Shown here: positions 9,302-18,328 of the stretch, one piece after another
Layout: every line of letters begins with the position of its first letter
Numbering within the stretch: the stretch's first letter is position 1
NCBI RefSeq assembly: GCF_000204645.1
Contig: NC_015422.1
Span: 248,001 to 312,000, forward strand
DNA from: Alicycliphilus denitrificans K601
Lineage (GTDB): Bacteria > Pseudomonadota > Gammaproteobacteria > Burkholderiales > Burkholderiaceae_C
Reading direction: 5' to 3'
Length of the DNA stretch: 64,000 nucleotides
Notes under the pieces: model-generated
What the model was told of the DNA's origin: nothing
Seen by the model: only the letters and a program-made list of their open reading frames with translations
Databases searched by the model: none
Made by a program: the position numbers and the translations under genes

Positions 9302-9303
9302 CG

Positions 9304-10650
9304 TCAGAGGTCCAGCAGGTGCTCGCGCGTGTCCAGCGCCCACAGGTGGCCGAGCAGCGCGCGGGCGCGCGCTTCGCCCACCACCGGTGCGGCCAGTTCC
9401 ATGAACTTGTCCGAGAGCTCCGCGTCGCTCAAGGGCTGCTCCGGATCGCCCTTGCGCGTGGGTTGCAGGTATTTACCCTGGCGGCCGTCCGCCGTGGCAA
9501 AGCCCACGCGTGCGGCGCGCTGGCCCGGAAAGCGCGCATCGAGCTCGGGATCGACGGCCAGGTGAATGCGTGCCATGAGCGCGCGGATGTCGGCATCCGC
9601 GAGCCGTTCGGGCGTGAAGGCCGACAGGCGCACGCTGCCGTGGATCAGCGCCGTCGCCACCACGAAGGGGATGGAAAAGCGCGCCTCGGCGGCGGTGCGC
9701 GGATCGGGGTTGCCCGCCACGGCGAGCGCGGGGGCGTAGGTGGCGACCTCCACGGCCTGCAGGTCCTGCCAGTGCACGCCCATGCGCGAGCGCAGCTCCA
9801 GCGCGCCGTCGATGGGCGCGAAGGTGTGGCCGCAGCAGGCGTGGTTCTTGAACGTCATGCGCGTGATGTGGAAGTCCTGCCCCAGCGTGGCCGTGGCCTG
9901 TTGCCAGTCGGGCCCGTCGCTCATGGCGCGGCCCAGGCCCGCCTCGCCGTCGAGCACGTCGAGCGAGCCGGTCACGCCCTGCTCGGCAGCCAGCGCGGCC
10001 AGCACGCCGGCCTCGGCCGCGTGGCCCGCGTGCAGGGGCTTGGACATGGAATCCATGCGGAACGCCTGCTGCAGGCCTGCCGCGAAAGTAGCGCCCGTGC
10101 ACAGCGCATGCGCGTGGCGGCCGGCATCCAGCCCCAGCAGCGTGGCCGCGGCCGACACGGCGCCGAAAGTGCCCACGGTGCCCGTGTTGTGCCAGTGGCG
10201 GTAGTGCGCGCGCCCCAGTGCGGCGCCGATGCGCGTGGAAACCTCGTAGCCCGCGACCACCGCGCGGATCATCTGCAGCCCCGTGGCCCGCCGCGCCTGT
10301 GCGAGTGCGAGCGCGGCGGCGATGGTGGGCGCGCCGGGGTGGTAGATGGCCTCGCGGTAGATGTCGTCCACCTCCACCGTGTGCGCGGCCGTGCCGTTGA
10401 TGAGCGCCGCCGCGCGCACCGTGGCCGCGCGGCCCAGGGCCAGGCGCGCGCCGCCGCGGTCCAGGTCGTCGGCCAGCGCGCGCTACAGCAGCGTGGGCGG
10501 GGACTCCACGGCGCCGGGCAGCAGCGCGGCATACCAGTCGACGATGGCGCGCTTGGCGTGGTGGATGACTTCGGGCGTCAGCGGCGCGTCGTTCAGGGAT
10601 GCGGCGAACGCGGCGAAGCGCTGCGCGGCGGTGGTGTCTTGGGTTGGCAT
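9304..10650 (-). pseudogene. MmgE/PrpD family protein with an in-frame stop at codon 56
   Basis: The full frame from ATG 10650 to the stop at 9304 would encode 448 residues, the normal length for MmgE/PrpD proteins (2-methylcitrate dehydratase, aconitate decarboxylase and relatives). Family-like sequence runs through the whole frame: the N-terminus has HHAKRAIVDWYAALLPGAVE and the body has NGTAAHTVEVDD and the GHAAEAGVLAALAA block. A TAG at 10485-10483 interrupts it after PPTLL. Everything on both sides remains in frame, so this is a nonsense mutation, a read error, or readthrough. Restart at the 10419 ATG would remove 77 residues. Confidence 0.8.
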
Positions 10651-10804
10651 GGTGTGGATGGTCGCGCGAGCGCGCGCCGCTGTGAACTTCGCAGATGTGG
10701 TGCTGGCATGAGTATTTGTTGGGGCAGGCGACGCAACGCGAAGTTCTCAAGCGGCGGAGGCCTGGGCACGATCCATGCCGACCGAACATTACCCAGGAAC
10801 ACGC
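10651..10804. promoter_or_regulatory. Divergent promoter region between mmgE and the acyl-CoA dehydrogenase
   Basis: This 154-bp gap separates two oppositely transcribed units, so it must hold both promoters. It includes an alternating GC dyad (GGTCGCGCGAGCGCGC, around 10659-10674). I saw no clear sigma-70 or sigma-54 consensus, and no regulator gene adjoins it. Confidence 0.4.
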
Positions 10805-11959
10805 ATGGATTTCACACTCAGCGAAGAACACCAGGCATTCGCCGATTCGGTGGCGCGCTTTGCCCAGGACAAGCTCAAGGACGGCGCGCTCGCGCGCGCG
10901 CATTCGCCCCACTACCCCTGGGAGACGGCCGCCCTGCTGGCCGAGCAGGGCCTGCTGGGCATCGCCTTCCCCGAGGAAGACCACGGCCAGGGCGGCACGT
11001 TGATGCACGCGGTGCTCGCCATCGAGCAGGTCGCGCTGGTCTGCCCCAAGAGCGCCGACATCGTGCAGGCGGGCAACTTCGGCCCCATCCGCACCTTCGT
11101 CGAATACGCTACGCCTGAACAGAAGCAGCGCTTCCTGCCCGACCTGCTCGCGGGCCGCAAGCTGATCTCGCTGGGCATGAGCGAGCCCGACGCGGGCTCG
11201 GCCGTCACAGAGCTCAAGACCAGCGCGCGCCAGGAGGGCGACGGGTACGTCATCAACGGCAGCAAGGTGTTCTCCACCCACAGCCCCGAGGCCGACCTGT
11301 TCCTCGTCTACGTGCGCTTCGGCCCCGGCGTGGGCGGCATCGGCTCGGTGCTCGTGGAGCGCGGCACGCCGGGCTTCCAGGTGGGCGAGCCCTCGTCGTT
11401 CATGAACGGCGAGCGCTGGTCGCAGCTGTATTTCGACGAATGCCGCATCCCGGCGGCCAACGTGCTGCTGGGGCCGGGCGGGTTCAAGAAGCAGATTTCG
11501 GGCTTCAACGTGGAGCGCCTGGGCAACTCCGCGCGCGCGCTGGCCCTCGGCCGCCATGCGTTCAACACGGCGCGAGAGCATGCGCTCACGCGCAAGCAGT
11601 TCGGGCGCGAGCTGTGCGAGTTCCAGGGCATCCAGTGGAAGTTCGCCGAGATGGCGATGAAGCTGGAGCAGGCCCAGCTCATGCTCTACCGCGCCGCGAT
11701 GGAGGGCGAGCACGGCCTGCCCAGCGCGCAGAGCACGGCCATGGCCAAGCTGGCCTGCAACCTCGCGGGCTGGGAGGTTTCCAACGAGGCCCTGCAGGTC
11801 ATGGGCGGCACGGGCTTCAGCCAGGAATGCCTGGTGGAGTACTGCGTGCGCCGCACGCGCGGCTGGATGATCGCGGGCGGCTCCATCGAGATATTGAAGA
11901 ACCGCATCGCCGAGGGCGTGTTCGGCCGCACTTTTCCGCAACGGCCCGGCAAGGGCTGA
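10805..11959 (+). CDS. Acyl-CoA dehydrogenase family protein
   Basis: A 384-residue FAD-dependent acyl-CoA dehydrogenase that introduces an alpha,beta double bond. An N-terminal helical domain (MDFTLSEEHQAFADSV) is followed by the FAD/substrate signature around SLGMSEPDAGSAVTELKT, and the helical C-terminal domain begins near ERLGNSARALALGR. Where many members carry the general base in IYEGT, this one reads IAGGSIEI, so that Glu is absent; other subfamilies also have Gly there. ATG 10805 (MDFTLSEEH) is preferred over 10775 because AGGA lies upstream. It heads a three-gene rightward operon. Confidence 0.85.
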   Translation: MDFTLSEEHQAFADSVARFAQDKLKDGALARAHSPHYPWETAALLAEQGLLGIAFPEEDHGQGGTLMHAVLAIEQVALVCPKSADIVQAGNFGPIRTFVEYATPEQKQRFLPDLLAGRKLISLGMSEPDAGSAVTELKTSARQEGDGYVINGSKVFSTHSPEADLFLVYVRFGPGVGGIGSVLVERGTPGFQVGEPSSFMNGERWSQLYFDECRIPAANVLLGPGGFKKQISGFNVERLGNSARALALGRHAFNTAREHALTRKQFGRELCEFQGIQWKFAEMAMKLEQAQLMLYRAAMEGEHGLPSAQSTAMAKLACNLAGWEVSNEALQVMGGTGFSQECLVEYCVRRTRGWMIAGGSIEILKNRIAEGVFGRTFPQRPGKG

Positions 11960-11982
11960 CGAGAACACACGAGGAGACGAAC

Positions 11983-12957
11983 ATGAAACGCAGCCTTCTT
12001 TCCCTGGCCGCGCTCGCGGCCTGCGCATGGAGCATCGCCGTGCCCGCCGCGGCCGATGCCGCCTATCCCGCCAAGCCCGTGCGCATCATCGTAGGCTATT
12101 CCGCGGGCGGCCCCACGGACGCGGTCGCACGCCTGGTCGCCGCGCACCTGCAGACGAAGCTGGGCCAGCCCTTCGTGGTGGACAACCGCGCGGGCGCGGG
12201 CTCCAACATCGCGTCCGAAGCCGTGGCCGCCGCCGCGCCCGACGGCTACACGCTGCTCGTGGCCGCCGCGCCGCTCACGATGAACAGCCATGTCTACAAG
12301 AACCTGAAGTTCGATGCCGTCAAGAGCTTCGTCCCTATCTCCAAGCTCTCGTCCGCGCCCGGTGTGCTCGCCGTGCGGACCGACTGGGGCGTGAGCAGCG
12401 TCAAGGAGTTCGTGGCCGCCGCGAAGAAGGAGCCCGGCAAGTTCACCTACGGCACCACGGGCCTGGGCGGCTCGCAGCACATGGCGACGGAGCTGTTCCA
12501 GCGCCTGGCGGGCGTCAAGCTCACGCACATCCCCTACAAGGGCGCGAGCAACGTGATGACCGACCTGATCGCGGGCCACGTGGACCTGGCCTTCATGACC
12601 GCCACCGGCGCCATGCCGCACCTGCAGGCGGGCAAGGTGAAGCCCCTGGCCGTCGCGGGGCCGCAGCGCCTCTCGGGCCTGCCGAACGTGCCCACGTTCG
12701 CCGAGGCGGGCTACCCTGCGATGATCTCTGACTCGTGGAACGGCCTGCTGGCACCCGCGGGCACGCCCGAGGCCATCGTGAAGAAGCTCCACGCCGCCGC
12801 CGTCGAGGCGCTGCAGATGCCCGAGACCCGCACCAAGCTTGAATCGCAGGGCGCCATCGTGATCGGCAACAGCCCCGAGGAATTCCGCGCCGACATCCAG
12901 CGCGAGGTGGCGCACTGGGCCGAGCAGTTCAAGGCCATCAAGATCGACATGCAATGA
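11983..12957 (+). CDS. Bug/TctC-family periplasmic solute-binding protein
   Basis: A 324-residue tripartite tricarboxylate transporter receptor-like protein. The signal peptide (residues 1 to about 27, VPAAADA) precedes the typical YPAKPVRIIVGYSAGGPTDAVAR opening. The ligand-loop motifs (VDNRAGAGSNIASEAVA and LTHIPYKGASN) are also present. It binds a carboxylate-type ligand in the periplasm. No TctA/TctB membrane partners are nearby, as is common for Bug proteins in this group. GAGGAGA precedes the ATG, and its stop overlaps the next start by 4 bp, which ties it to the acyl-CoA synthetase. Confidence 0.9.
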   Translation: MKRSLLSLAALAACAWSIAVPAAADAAYPAKPVRIIVGYSAGGPTDAVARLVAAHLQTKLGQPFVVDNRAGAGSNIASEAVAAAAPDGYTLLVAAAPLTMNSHVYKNLKFDAVKSFVPISKLSSAPGVLAVRTDWGVSSVKEFVAAAKKEPGKFTYGTTGLGGSQHMATELFQRLAGVKLTHIPYKGASNVMTDLIAGHVDLAFMTATGAMPHLQAGKVKPLAVAGPQRLSGLPNVPTFAEAGYPAMISDSWNGLLAPAGTPEAIVKKLHAAAVEALQMPETRTKLESQGAIVIGNSPEEFRADIQREVAHWAEQFKAIKIDMQ

Positions 12958-15029
12958 CACCAGACAACGACAAACGGCTCGCCCAGGCGCTGCTGCATCC
13001 GGCCAGCGTCGCGCTCTACGGCGCCTCCGACGACGTGGACAAGATGGGCGGGCGGCCCGTGCAGTTCCTCAAGCGCACGGGCTTCGCGGGCCGCATCTAT
13101 CCCATCAACCCGCGGCGCGACGAGATCCAGGGCCTGAAGGCCTGGCCCAGCCTGCAGAGCCTGCCCGAGGTGCCCGACCAGGTCTTCGTGCTCACGCCGA
13201 CCGAGACCGTGATCCCGGCCGTGCGCGAATGTGCGGCCCTGGGCGTGAAGGTGGTCACCATCCTCGCGAGCGGCTTCTCCGAATCCGGCGCCGAAGGCGC
13301 GGCGCGCGAGGGCGAGCTGCGCCGGATCGCCAAGGAGACGGGCATCCGCATCCTCGGCCCCAGCAGCCTGGGCGTGGTCAACCCGCGCACGGGGCTGGTG
13401 CTTACGGCCAACGCGGCCTTCGCCGAGCCCGACCTGCCGCCCGGCAAGGTGTTCGTCGCATCGCACAGCGGCAGCATGATCGGCGCGCTGGTCTCGCGCG
13501 GCAAGGCGCGCGGCGTGGGCTTCGCGGGGCTGGTGTCGGTGGGCAGCGAGGTGGACTTGAACGTGGGCGAGATCTGCGCCGCCACGCTCGATGACCCGGC
13601 CATCGAGGGCTACCTGCTGTTTCTCGAGAGCCTGCGCCACGGCCCCGAGCTGCGCGCCTTCGCGCGCGCGGCGCATGCCAGGGGCAAGCCCGTGATCGCC
13701 TACAAGCTCGGCCGCTCGGCGGCGGCGGCCGAGATGGCCACCACGCACACGGGTGCCATCGCGGGCGAGGACGACATCGCCGAGGCATTCCTGAAAGACA
13801 TGGGCGTCGCCCGCGTGGGCGTGCTCGAAGCGCTGCTCGAAACCTTCCCGCTCGCGCGGCGCATTCCGCTGGAGAGTGCGCCCAAGCGCGTCGGCGTGGT
13901 CACCACCACGGGCGGCGGCGCGGCCATGGCGGTGGAGCAGCTCGGCATCCGCGGCGTGGTCGTGGAGCCGCCTTCGGCCGACACCCTGAAGCGGCTGGAG
14001 CAGGCCGGCCTGCCCTGCACGCCGGGCCGCGTGCTCGACATGACGCTTGCGGGCACCAAGTACGAGACCATGAAGGCCACGCTGGACATCCTGCTCACCG
14101 CGCCCGAGTTCGACCTCGTGCTGGCCGTGGTGGGCTCGTCCGCGCGCTTTCAGCCGCAGCTGGCCGTCAAACCCATCGTCGAATGCGCGGGCGGCCCCAA
14201 GCCGCTCGCCGCCATGCTGGTGCCCGACGCGCCCGAGGCGCTGGCCGCGCTCACCGCTGCTGGCGTGCCCTGCTTCCGCACGCCCGAGGCCTGCGGCGAC
14301 GCCATCGCCGCCGTGCTCGCGCGCCGCCGGCCGGGGCCCGAGCCCGTGCTGCCCGCGCCCGGTCCCGCGCGCACCTTGAGCGAGGCCGAGGCCTACGGCG
14401 TGCTCCATGAACTCGGCGTGCCGCATGCGCCCGTGGCCTTGCGCTGCTTCGGCGAGGCGCCCGCGCCGCTGCCCTTCGCCTACCCGGTGGTCGCCAAGGT
14501 CTGCTCGGCCGAGATCCCGCACAAGACCGAGGTCGGCGGCGTGCTGCTGAACATCGGCAGCGACGAGGAACTGGCGGCGGCACTGGCCACGCTGCGCCGC
14601 AACCTCGACGAGCGCGCACCGAAGGCCGCGTGCGACGAGGTACTGGTGCAGCCCATGCAAAAGGGCTTGTCCGAGGTGCTCGTGGGCTACCGCGTCGATC
14701 CCGACGCCGGCCCCATCGTCATGCTCGCTGCGGGCGGTATCTGGGCCGAGGTCGCCAAGGATCGCAGCATCCGCCTCGCCCCGGTGACGGTGGAGACGGC
14801 GCGCGAGATGGTCGCCGAGGTCAATGCCTTGAAGCCCCTGACGGGCCTGCGCGGCAAGGCGCGCGGCGACCTGGAGGCTCTGGCGCGCACGGTGAGCGCG
14901 CTCTCGCAGCTGGCGCTCAAGCCGGAACTGGGCATCGCCGAGGCCGAGGTCAATCCGCTGCTCGTCCTGCCCGAGGGGCAGGGCGTGGTGGCGGTGGACG
15001 CGCTGGTGTTCCAGTGGACGCCAGCCTGA
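12954..15029 (+). CDS. ADP-forming acyl-CoA synthetase (fused alpha-beta)
   Basis: This 691-residue acetate-CoA ligase (ADP-forming)-type enzyme activates a carboxylic acid to its CoA thioester. The domains run in order: a CoA-binding Rossmann region (about 10-135, with YGASDDVDKMGGRPV), a succinyl-CoA-ligase-like region (about 150-460, with the phosphohistidine motif in HTGAIAG), and an ATP-grasp region (about 475-690, with VVAKVCSAEIPHKTEVGGV). Together with the upstream acyl-CoA dehydrogenase and binding protein it suggests uptake, activation and oxidation of an organic acid. The substrate is unknown. Confidence 0.85.
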   Translation: MTPDNDKRLAQALLHPASVALYGASDDVDKMGGRPVQFLKRTGFAGRIYPINPRRDEIQGLKAWPSLQSLPEVPDQVFVLTPTETVIPAVRECAALGVKVVTILASGFSESGAEGAAREGELRRIAKETGIRILGPSSLGVVNPRTGLVLTANAAFAEPDLPPGKVFVASHSGSMIGALVSRGKARGVGFAGLVSVGSEVDLNVGEICAATLDDPAIEGYLLFLESLRHGPELRAFARAAHARGKPVIAYKLGRSAAAAEMATTHTGAIAGEDDIAEAFLKDMGVARVGVLEALLETFPLARRIPLESAPKRVGVVTTTGGGAAMAVEQLGIRGVVVEPPSADTLKRLEQAGLPCTPGRVLDMTLAGTKYETMKATLDILLTAPEFDLVLAVVGSSARFQPQLAVKPIVECAGGPKPLAAMLVPDAPEALAALTAAGVPCFRTPEACGDAIAAVLARRRPGPEPVLPAPGPARTLSEAEAYGVLHELGVPHAPVALRCFGEAPAPLPFAYPVVAKVCSAEIPHKTEVGGVLLNIGSDEELAAALATLRRNLDERAPKAACDEVLVQPMQKGLSEVLVGYRVDPDAGPIVMLAAGGIWAEVAKDRSIRLAPVTVETAREMVAEVNALKPLTGLRGKARGDLEALARTVSALSQLALKPELGIAEAEVNPLLVLPEGQGVVAVDALVFQWTPA

Positions 15030-15102
15030 TTCACGCCGCGCGTTCAAAAAAATCAAACCCGCGGGGGCCTGCGTTCCGGGGTGCGGCAGTACCATCGCCG
15101 GC

Positions 15103-16215
15103 ATGGAAGCAGCCCTTCGCCAGATCATCGACCGCGTGCGCGACAGCGCAGACCGCCGTGCCCTGCTGCGCATCCGCGGCGGCGGCACCAAGGACTTCCA
15201 TGGCCCCGGCGCGCCGGCCCATGCGGGCGAGCCGCTGGACATGCGGCCGCTCGCGGGCATCGTCAGCTACGAGCCCAGCGAGCTGGTGGTGACGGCCCTG
15301 GCCGGCACGCCGCTGGCGGAGCTGGAGGCGCTGCTTGCCCAGCATGGCCAGAGCCTGCCGTTCGAGCCGCCGCGCTTCGCCCCCGGCGGTACCGTGGGCG
15401 GCATGGTGGCGGCCGGCCTGTCGGGCCCGGCGCGCGCCAGCGTGGGCGCGGTGCGCGACTACGTGCTGGGCGTGGAGATCATCAACGGCAAAGGCGAACT
15501 GCTGCGCTTCGGCGGCCAGGTGATGAAGAACGTGGCCGGCTACGACGTCTCGCGCCTCATGGCGGGCAGCTGGGGGCAGCTGGGCATCATCACCGAGGTC
15601 AGCCTCAAGGTGCTGCCCGTGCCGCCGGCCGAGGCCACGCTGCGCTTCGACTGCGGCCAGGCCGAGGCGCTTGCGCGCCTGCACGCCTGGGGCGGCCAGC
15701 CGCTGCCGCTGAACGCCAGCTGCTGGGTGCAGGATGGCGGTGGCGCGGGCCGGCTCTACGTGCGCCTGCGCGGCGCGCGCGCCGCCGTGCAGGCGGCGTG
15801 CCGCAGCATGGGCGGCGCGCCGCAGGATGCGCCCACGGTTCCCGCCGACTGGCAGGCCTGCCGCGACCAGCGCCTGCCCTGGTTCACGGCGCGCGCGGCC
15901 GATCATGCGCTGTGGCGCCTGTCGGTGCCGCAGACGGCGCCGGTGCTGGCGCTGCCCGCGGGCGTGGCGCCGCCGCTGGTCGAATGGCATGGCGGCCTGC
16001 GCTGGGTGCAGGCGCCGGCGCGGCATGGCGACGAACTGCGGGCGCTGGCCCGGCAGGTGGGCGGCAGTGCTTCTTGTTTTGTAGCTGCTGGCGCTGATGG
16101 GGCGGGCGCAGCAGGCCTTTTCGATGCCAATGACGGGGCGCTGGCCGCGGTGCACCAGCGGCTCAGGCAGGCGTTCGACCCGGCCGGCATCCTCAACCCC
16201 GGCAGGCTCGTCTAG
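15103..16215 (+). CDS. glcE: Glycolate oxidase FAD-binding subunit GlcE
   Basis: A 370-residue subunit of glycolate oxidase, which oxidises glycolate to glyoxylate. The FAD-binding-4 (PCMH) domain covers about residues 1-190, with FAPGGTVGGMVAAGLSGPAR and KNVAGYDVSRLMAGSWG. The C-terminus ends in the usual FDPAGILNPGR. About 17 residues near 323-341 (ASCFVAAGADGAGAAGLF) are encoded by a copy of the dispersed repeat described elsewhere in this list. No glcD gene precedes it. glcF follows two genes later. Confidence 0.9.
   Translation: MEAALRQIIDRVRDSADRRALLRIRGGGTKDFHGPGAPAHAGEPLDMRPLAGIVSYEPSELVVTALAGTPLAELEALLAQHGQSLPFEPPRFAPGGTVGGMVAAGLSGPARASVGAVRDYVLGVEIINGKGELLRFGGQVMKNVAGYDVSRLMAGSWGQLGIITEVSLKVLPVPPAEATLRFDCGQAEALARLHAWGGQPLPLNASCWVQDGGGAGRLYVRLRGARAAVQAACRSMGGAPQDAPTVPADWQACRDQRLPWFTARAADHALWRLSVPQTAPVLALPAGVAPPLVEWHGGLRWVQAPARHGDELRALARQVGGSASCFVAAGADGAGAAGLFDANDGALAAVHQRLRQAFDPAGILNPGRLV
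16071..16125 (-). repeat. Dispersed dyad repeat, copy A (inside glcE)
   Basis: It contains TAGCTGCTGGCGCT followed by a GCGGGCGCAGCAGGCC half, matching the repeat family (AGCTGCTNGCGCTT ... AAGCGCTNG). It is in frame with glcE and adds codons instead of breaking the gene. It is diverged in its second arm. Confidence 0.5.
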
Positions 16216-16217
16216 CC

Positions 16218-16991
16218 ATGCGCCTGCTGCGCCACCTGACGGGGCGGTACCGCACCCCGGTCGCCAACCGCACGCTGGGCCTGCTGCTGGCCTTCAACGC
16301 GGGCGGCATCAATGCCGGGGGATTCCTGGTGGTGGGCATGTACACCTCGCACATGACGGGCATCGTCTCCACCGTGGGCGACAACCTGGTGCTGGGCAAC
16401 ATGGCGCTGGTGCTGGGCGCGCTGGGCACGCTGTGGGCCTTCATGTCGGGGGCGGGCAGCACCGCCATCATGGTCAACTGGGCGCGCCACCAGCACCTGC
16501 GCAGCACCTTCGCGCTGCCGCTGCTGCTGGAGGCCGTGCTCATGCTGCTGTTCGGCCTGATGGGCGCCATCACGCTCACATGGCGCACGCCTTTCGCGGT
16601 GCCGCTCACGGTGCTGCTGCTGGCCTACCTCATGGGGCTGCAGAACGCCGTCATCACCAAGATGTCGTCGGCCGAGATCCGCACCACGCACATGACCGGC
16701 ATTTGCACCGACATCGGCATCGAGCTGGGCAAGGCCCTGTACTGGAACCGCGGCGGCAGGCCGGCGCACGAGCAGGTGCACGTCAACCACAAGCGGCTGC
16801 GCCTGTTCGCCAGCCTGCTGTCCATGTTCATGGCTGGCGGCGTGGTGGGGGCGGCCGGCTTCAAGTACGTGGGCTTCATCTGGGTGGTGCCGCTGGCCAC
16901 CGTGCTGCTGGTGCTGTCGCTGCCGCCGCTGGCGGCCGACTTCGACCGCCTGGGGCTGGCGTGGCGCAGGCGCTCTTCCCGCGGCCAGTGA
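16218..16991 (+). CDS. DUF1275 (YoaK-like) membrane protein
   Basis: A 257-residue inner-membrane protein with about six hydrophobic segments and the DUF1275 signature pair: GGINAGGFLVVGMYTSHMTG near the N-terminus and a second, related ISADEIRTTHMTGICTD-like block at about residue 145 (here SSAEIRTTHMTG). The function of the family is unknown. It begins 3 bp after the glcE stop and lies just ahead of glcF, so it is probably cotranscribed with the glycolate oxidase subunits. Confidence 0.85.
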   Translation: MRLLRHLTGRYRTPVANRTLGLLLAFNAGGINAGGFLVVGMYTSHMTGIVSTVGDNLVLGNMALVLGALGTLWAFMSGAGSTAIMVNWARHQHLRSTFALPLLLEAVLMLLFGLMGAITLTWRTPFAVPLTVLLLAYLMGLQNAVITKMSSAEIRTTHMTGICTDIGIELGKALYWNRGGRPAHEQVHVNHKRLRLFASLLSMFMAGGVVGAAGFKYVGFIWVVPLATVLLVLSLPPLAADFDRLGLAWRRRSSRGQ

Positions 16992-17027
16992 ACCGAACCC
17001 TCGCGCCACCACGAAGAAAGCATCGAC

Positions 17028-18266
17028 ATGCAGACCCAACTCGCTCCCGAATACCAGGGCACGCCCGAAGGCCAGGAGGCCGAGGCCATCCTGCGCAAAT
17101 GCGTGCACTGCGGCTTTTGCACCGCCACCTGCCCCACCTACCAGCTGCTGGGCGACGAGCTCGACGGCCCGCGCGGGCGCATCTACCTCATCAAGCAGGT
17201 GCTGGAAGGCCAGGAGCCCACGCGCAAGACCCAGCTGCACCTGGACCGCTGCCTGACCTGCCGCAACTGCGAGAGCACCTGCCCCAGCGGCGTGCAGTAC
17301 GGCCACCTGGTGGACATAGGCCGGCGCATCGTCGAGGAAAAGGTGCCCCGCCCGCGCGGCGAGGCCGCGGTGCGCTGGGCGCTCAAGGAGGGGCTGCCCT
17401 CGCCGCTGTTCGCGCCCGCCATGAAGCTCGGCCAGGCCGTGCGCGGCCTGCTGCCCGGGCGCTTGCGCGCCAAGGTGCCGCCGCGCCAGCAGGCCGGCCG
17501 CTGGCCCGCCGCCAGCCACGCGCGCAAGGTGCTGCTGCTGCAGGGCTGCGTGCAGCCCGCCATGGCGCCCAACATCAACGCCGCCACGGCGCGCGTGCTC
17601 GACGCCGCGGGCATCCAGACCCTGGTGGCGCCCGAGGCCGGCTGCTGCGGCGCCGTGAAGTTCCACCTGAACGACCAGGACGGCGGCCGCGCGCAGATGC
17701 GCGCGAACATCGACGCCTGGTGGCCCTACATCGAGCGCGGCGCGGTGGAATGCATCGTCATGAACGCTTCGGGCTGCGGCGTCACCGTGAAGGAATACGG
17801 CCACATCCTGCGCCTGGACCCGCAGTACGCCGAGAAGGCGGCGCGCGTGAGCGCTTTGACGCGCGACCTGTCCGAGCTGCTGCCCGACCTGGTGCCGCTG
17901 CTCAAGGACCGCGTGCGGCCCGCCGGCCGGGCCTTCGCCTACCACCCGCCGTGCACCCTGCAGCACGGCCAGAAGCTGCGCGGCGGCGTGGAGCGGCACA
18001 TGGCGGCGCTGGGCTTCACGCTGCGCGTGGCCCGTACCGAGTCGCACCTGTGCTGCGGCGCGGCCGGCACCTATTCCGTGCTCAACCCGGAGCTCTCCTA
18101 CCAGCTGCGCGACCGCAAGCTGGGCGTGCTGGGCGCGGCCTTCGCGGACGAACCGCCCGCGGCCATCCTGTCGGCCAACATGGGCTGCATCACGCACCTG
18201 CAAAGCGGAACGGAGATTCCCGTCAGGCACTGGGTGGAGCTGCTCGACGAGGCATTGCTGGCATGA
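17028..18266 (+). CDS. glcF: Glycolate oxidase iron-sulfur subunit GlcF
   Basis: A 412-residue electron-transfer subunit of glycolate oxidase. Two 4Fe-4S motifs are clear: CVHCGFCTATCPTY (about residues 25-38) and CLTCRNCESTCPSG (about 75-88). The C-terminal half has the two cysteine-rich CCG blocks, GCCGAVKFHLN and LCCGAAGTYSV. It passes electrons from the GlcD/GlcE flavins to the quinone pool. A GlcD partner is not visible in the window and must be elsewhere or replaced. Confidence 0.92.
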   Translation: MQTQLAPEYQGTPEGQEAEAILRKCVHCGFCTATCPTYQLLGDELDGPRGRIYLIKQVLEGQEPTRKTQLHLDRCLTCRNCESTCPSGVQYGHLVDIGRRIVEEKVPRPRGEAAVRWALKEGLPSPLFAPAMKLGQAVRGLLPGRLRAKVPPRQQAGRWPAASHARKVLLLQGCVQPAMAPNINAATARVLDAAGIQTLVAPEAGCCGAVKFHLNDQDGGRAQMRANIDAWWPYIERGAVECIVMNASGCGVTVKEYGHILRLDPQYAEKAARVSALTRDLSELLPDLVPLLKDRVRPAGRAFAYHPPCTLQHGQKLRGGVERHMAALGFTLRVARTESHLCCGAAGTYSVLNPELSYQLRDRKLGVLGAAFADEPPAAILSANMGCITHLQSGTEIPVRHWVELLDEALLA

Positions 18267-18328
18267 TGACGGGTTTTGACCGCCGCGCCGGACGGGCCCC
18301 GCAGGGCCATGCCGCGCGCCCTTGAGCC

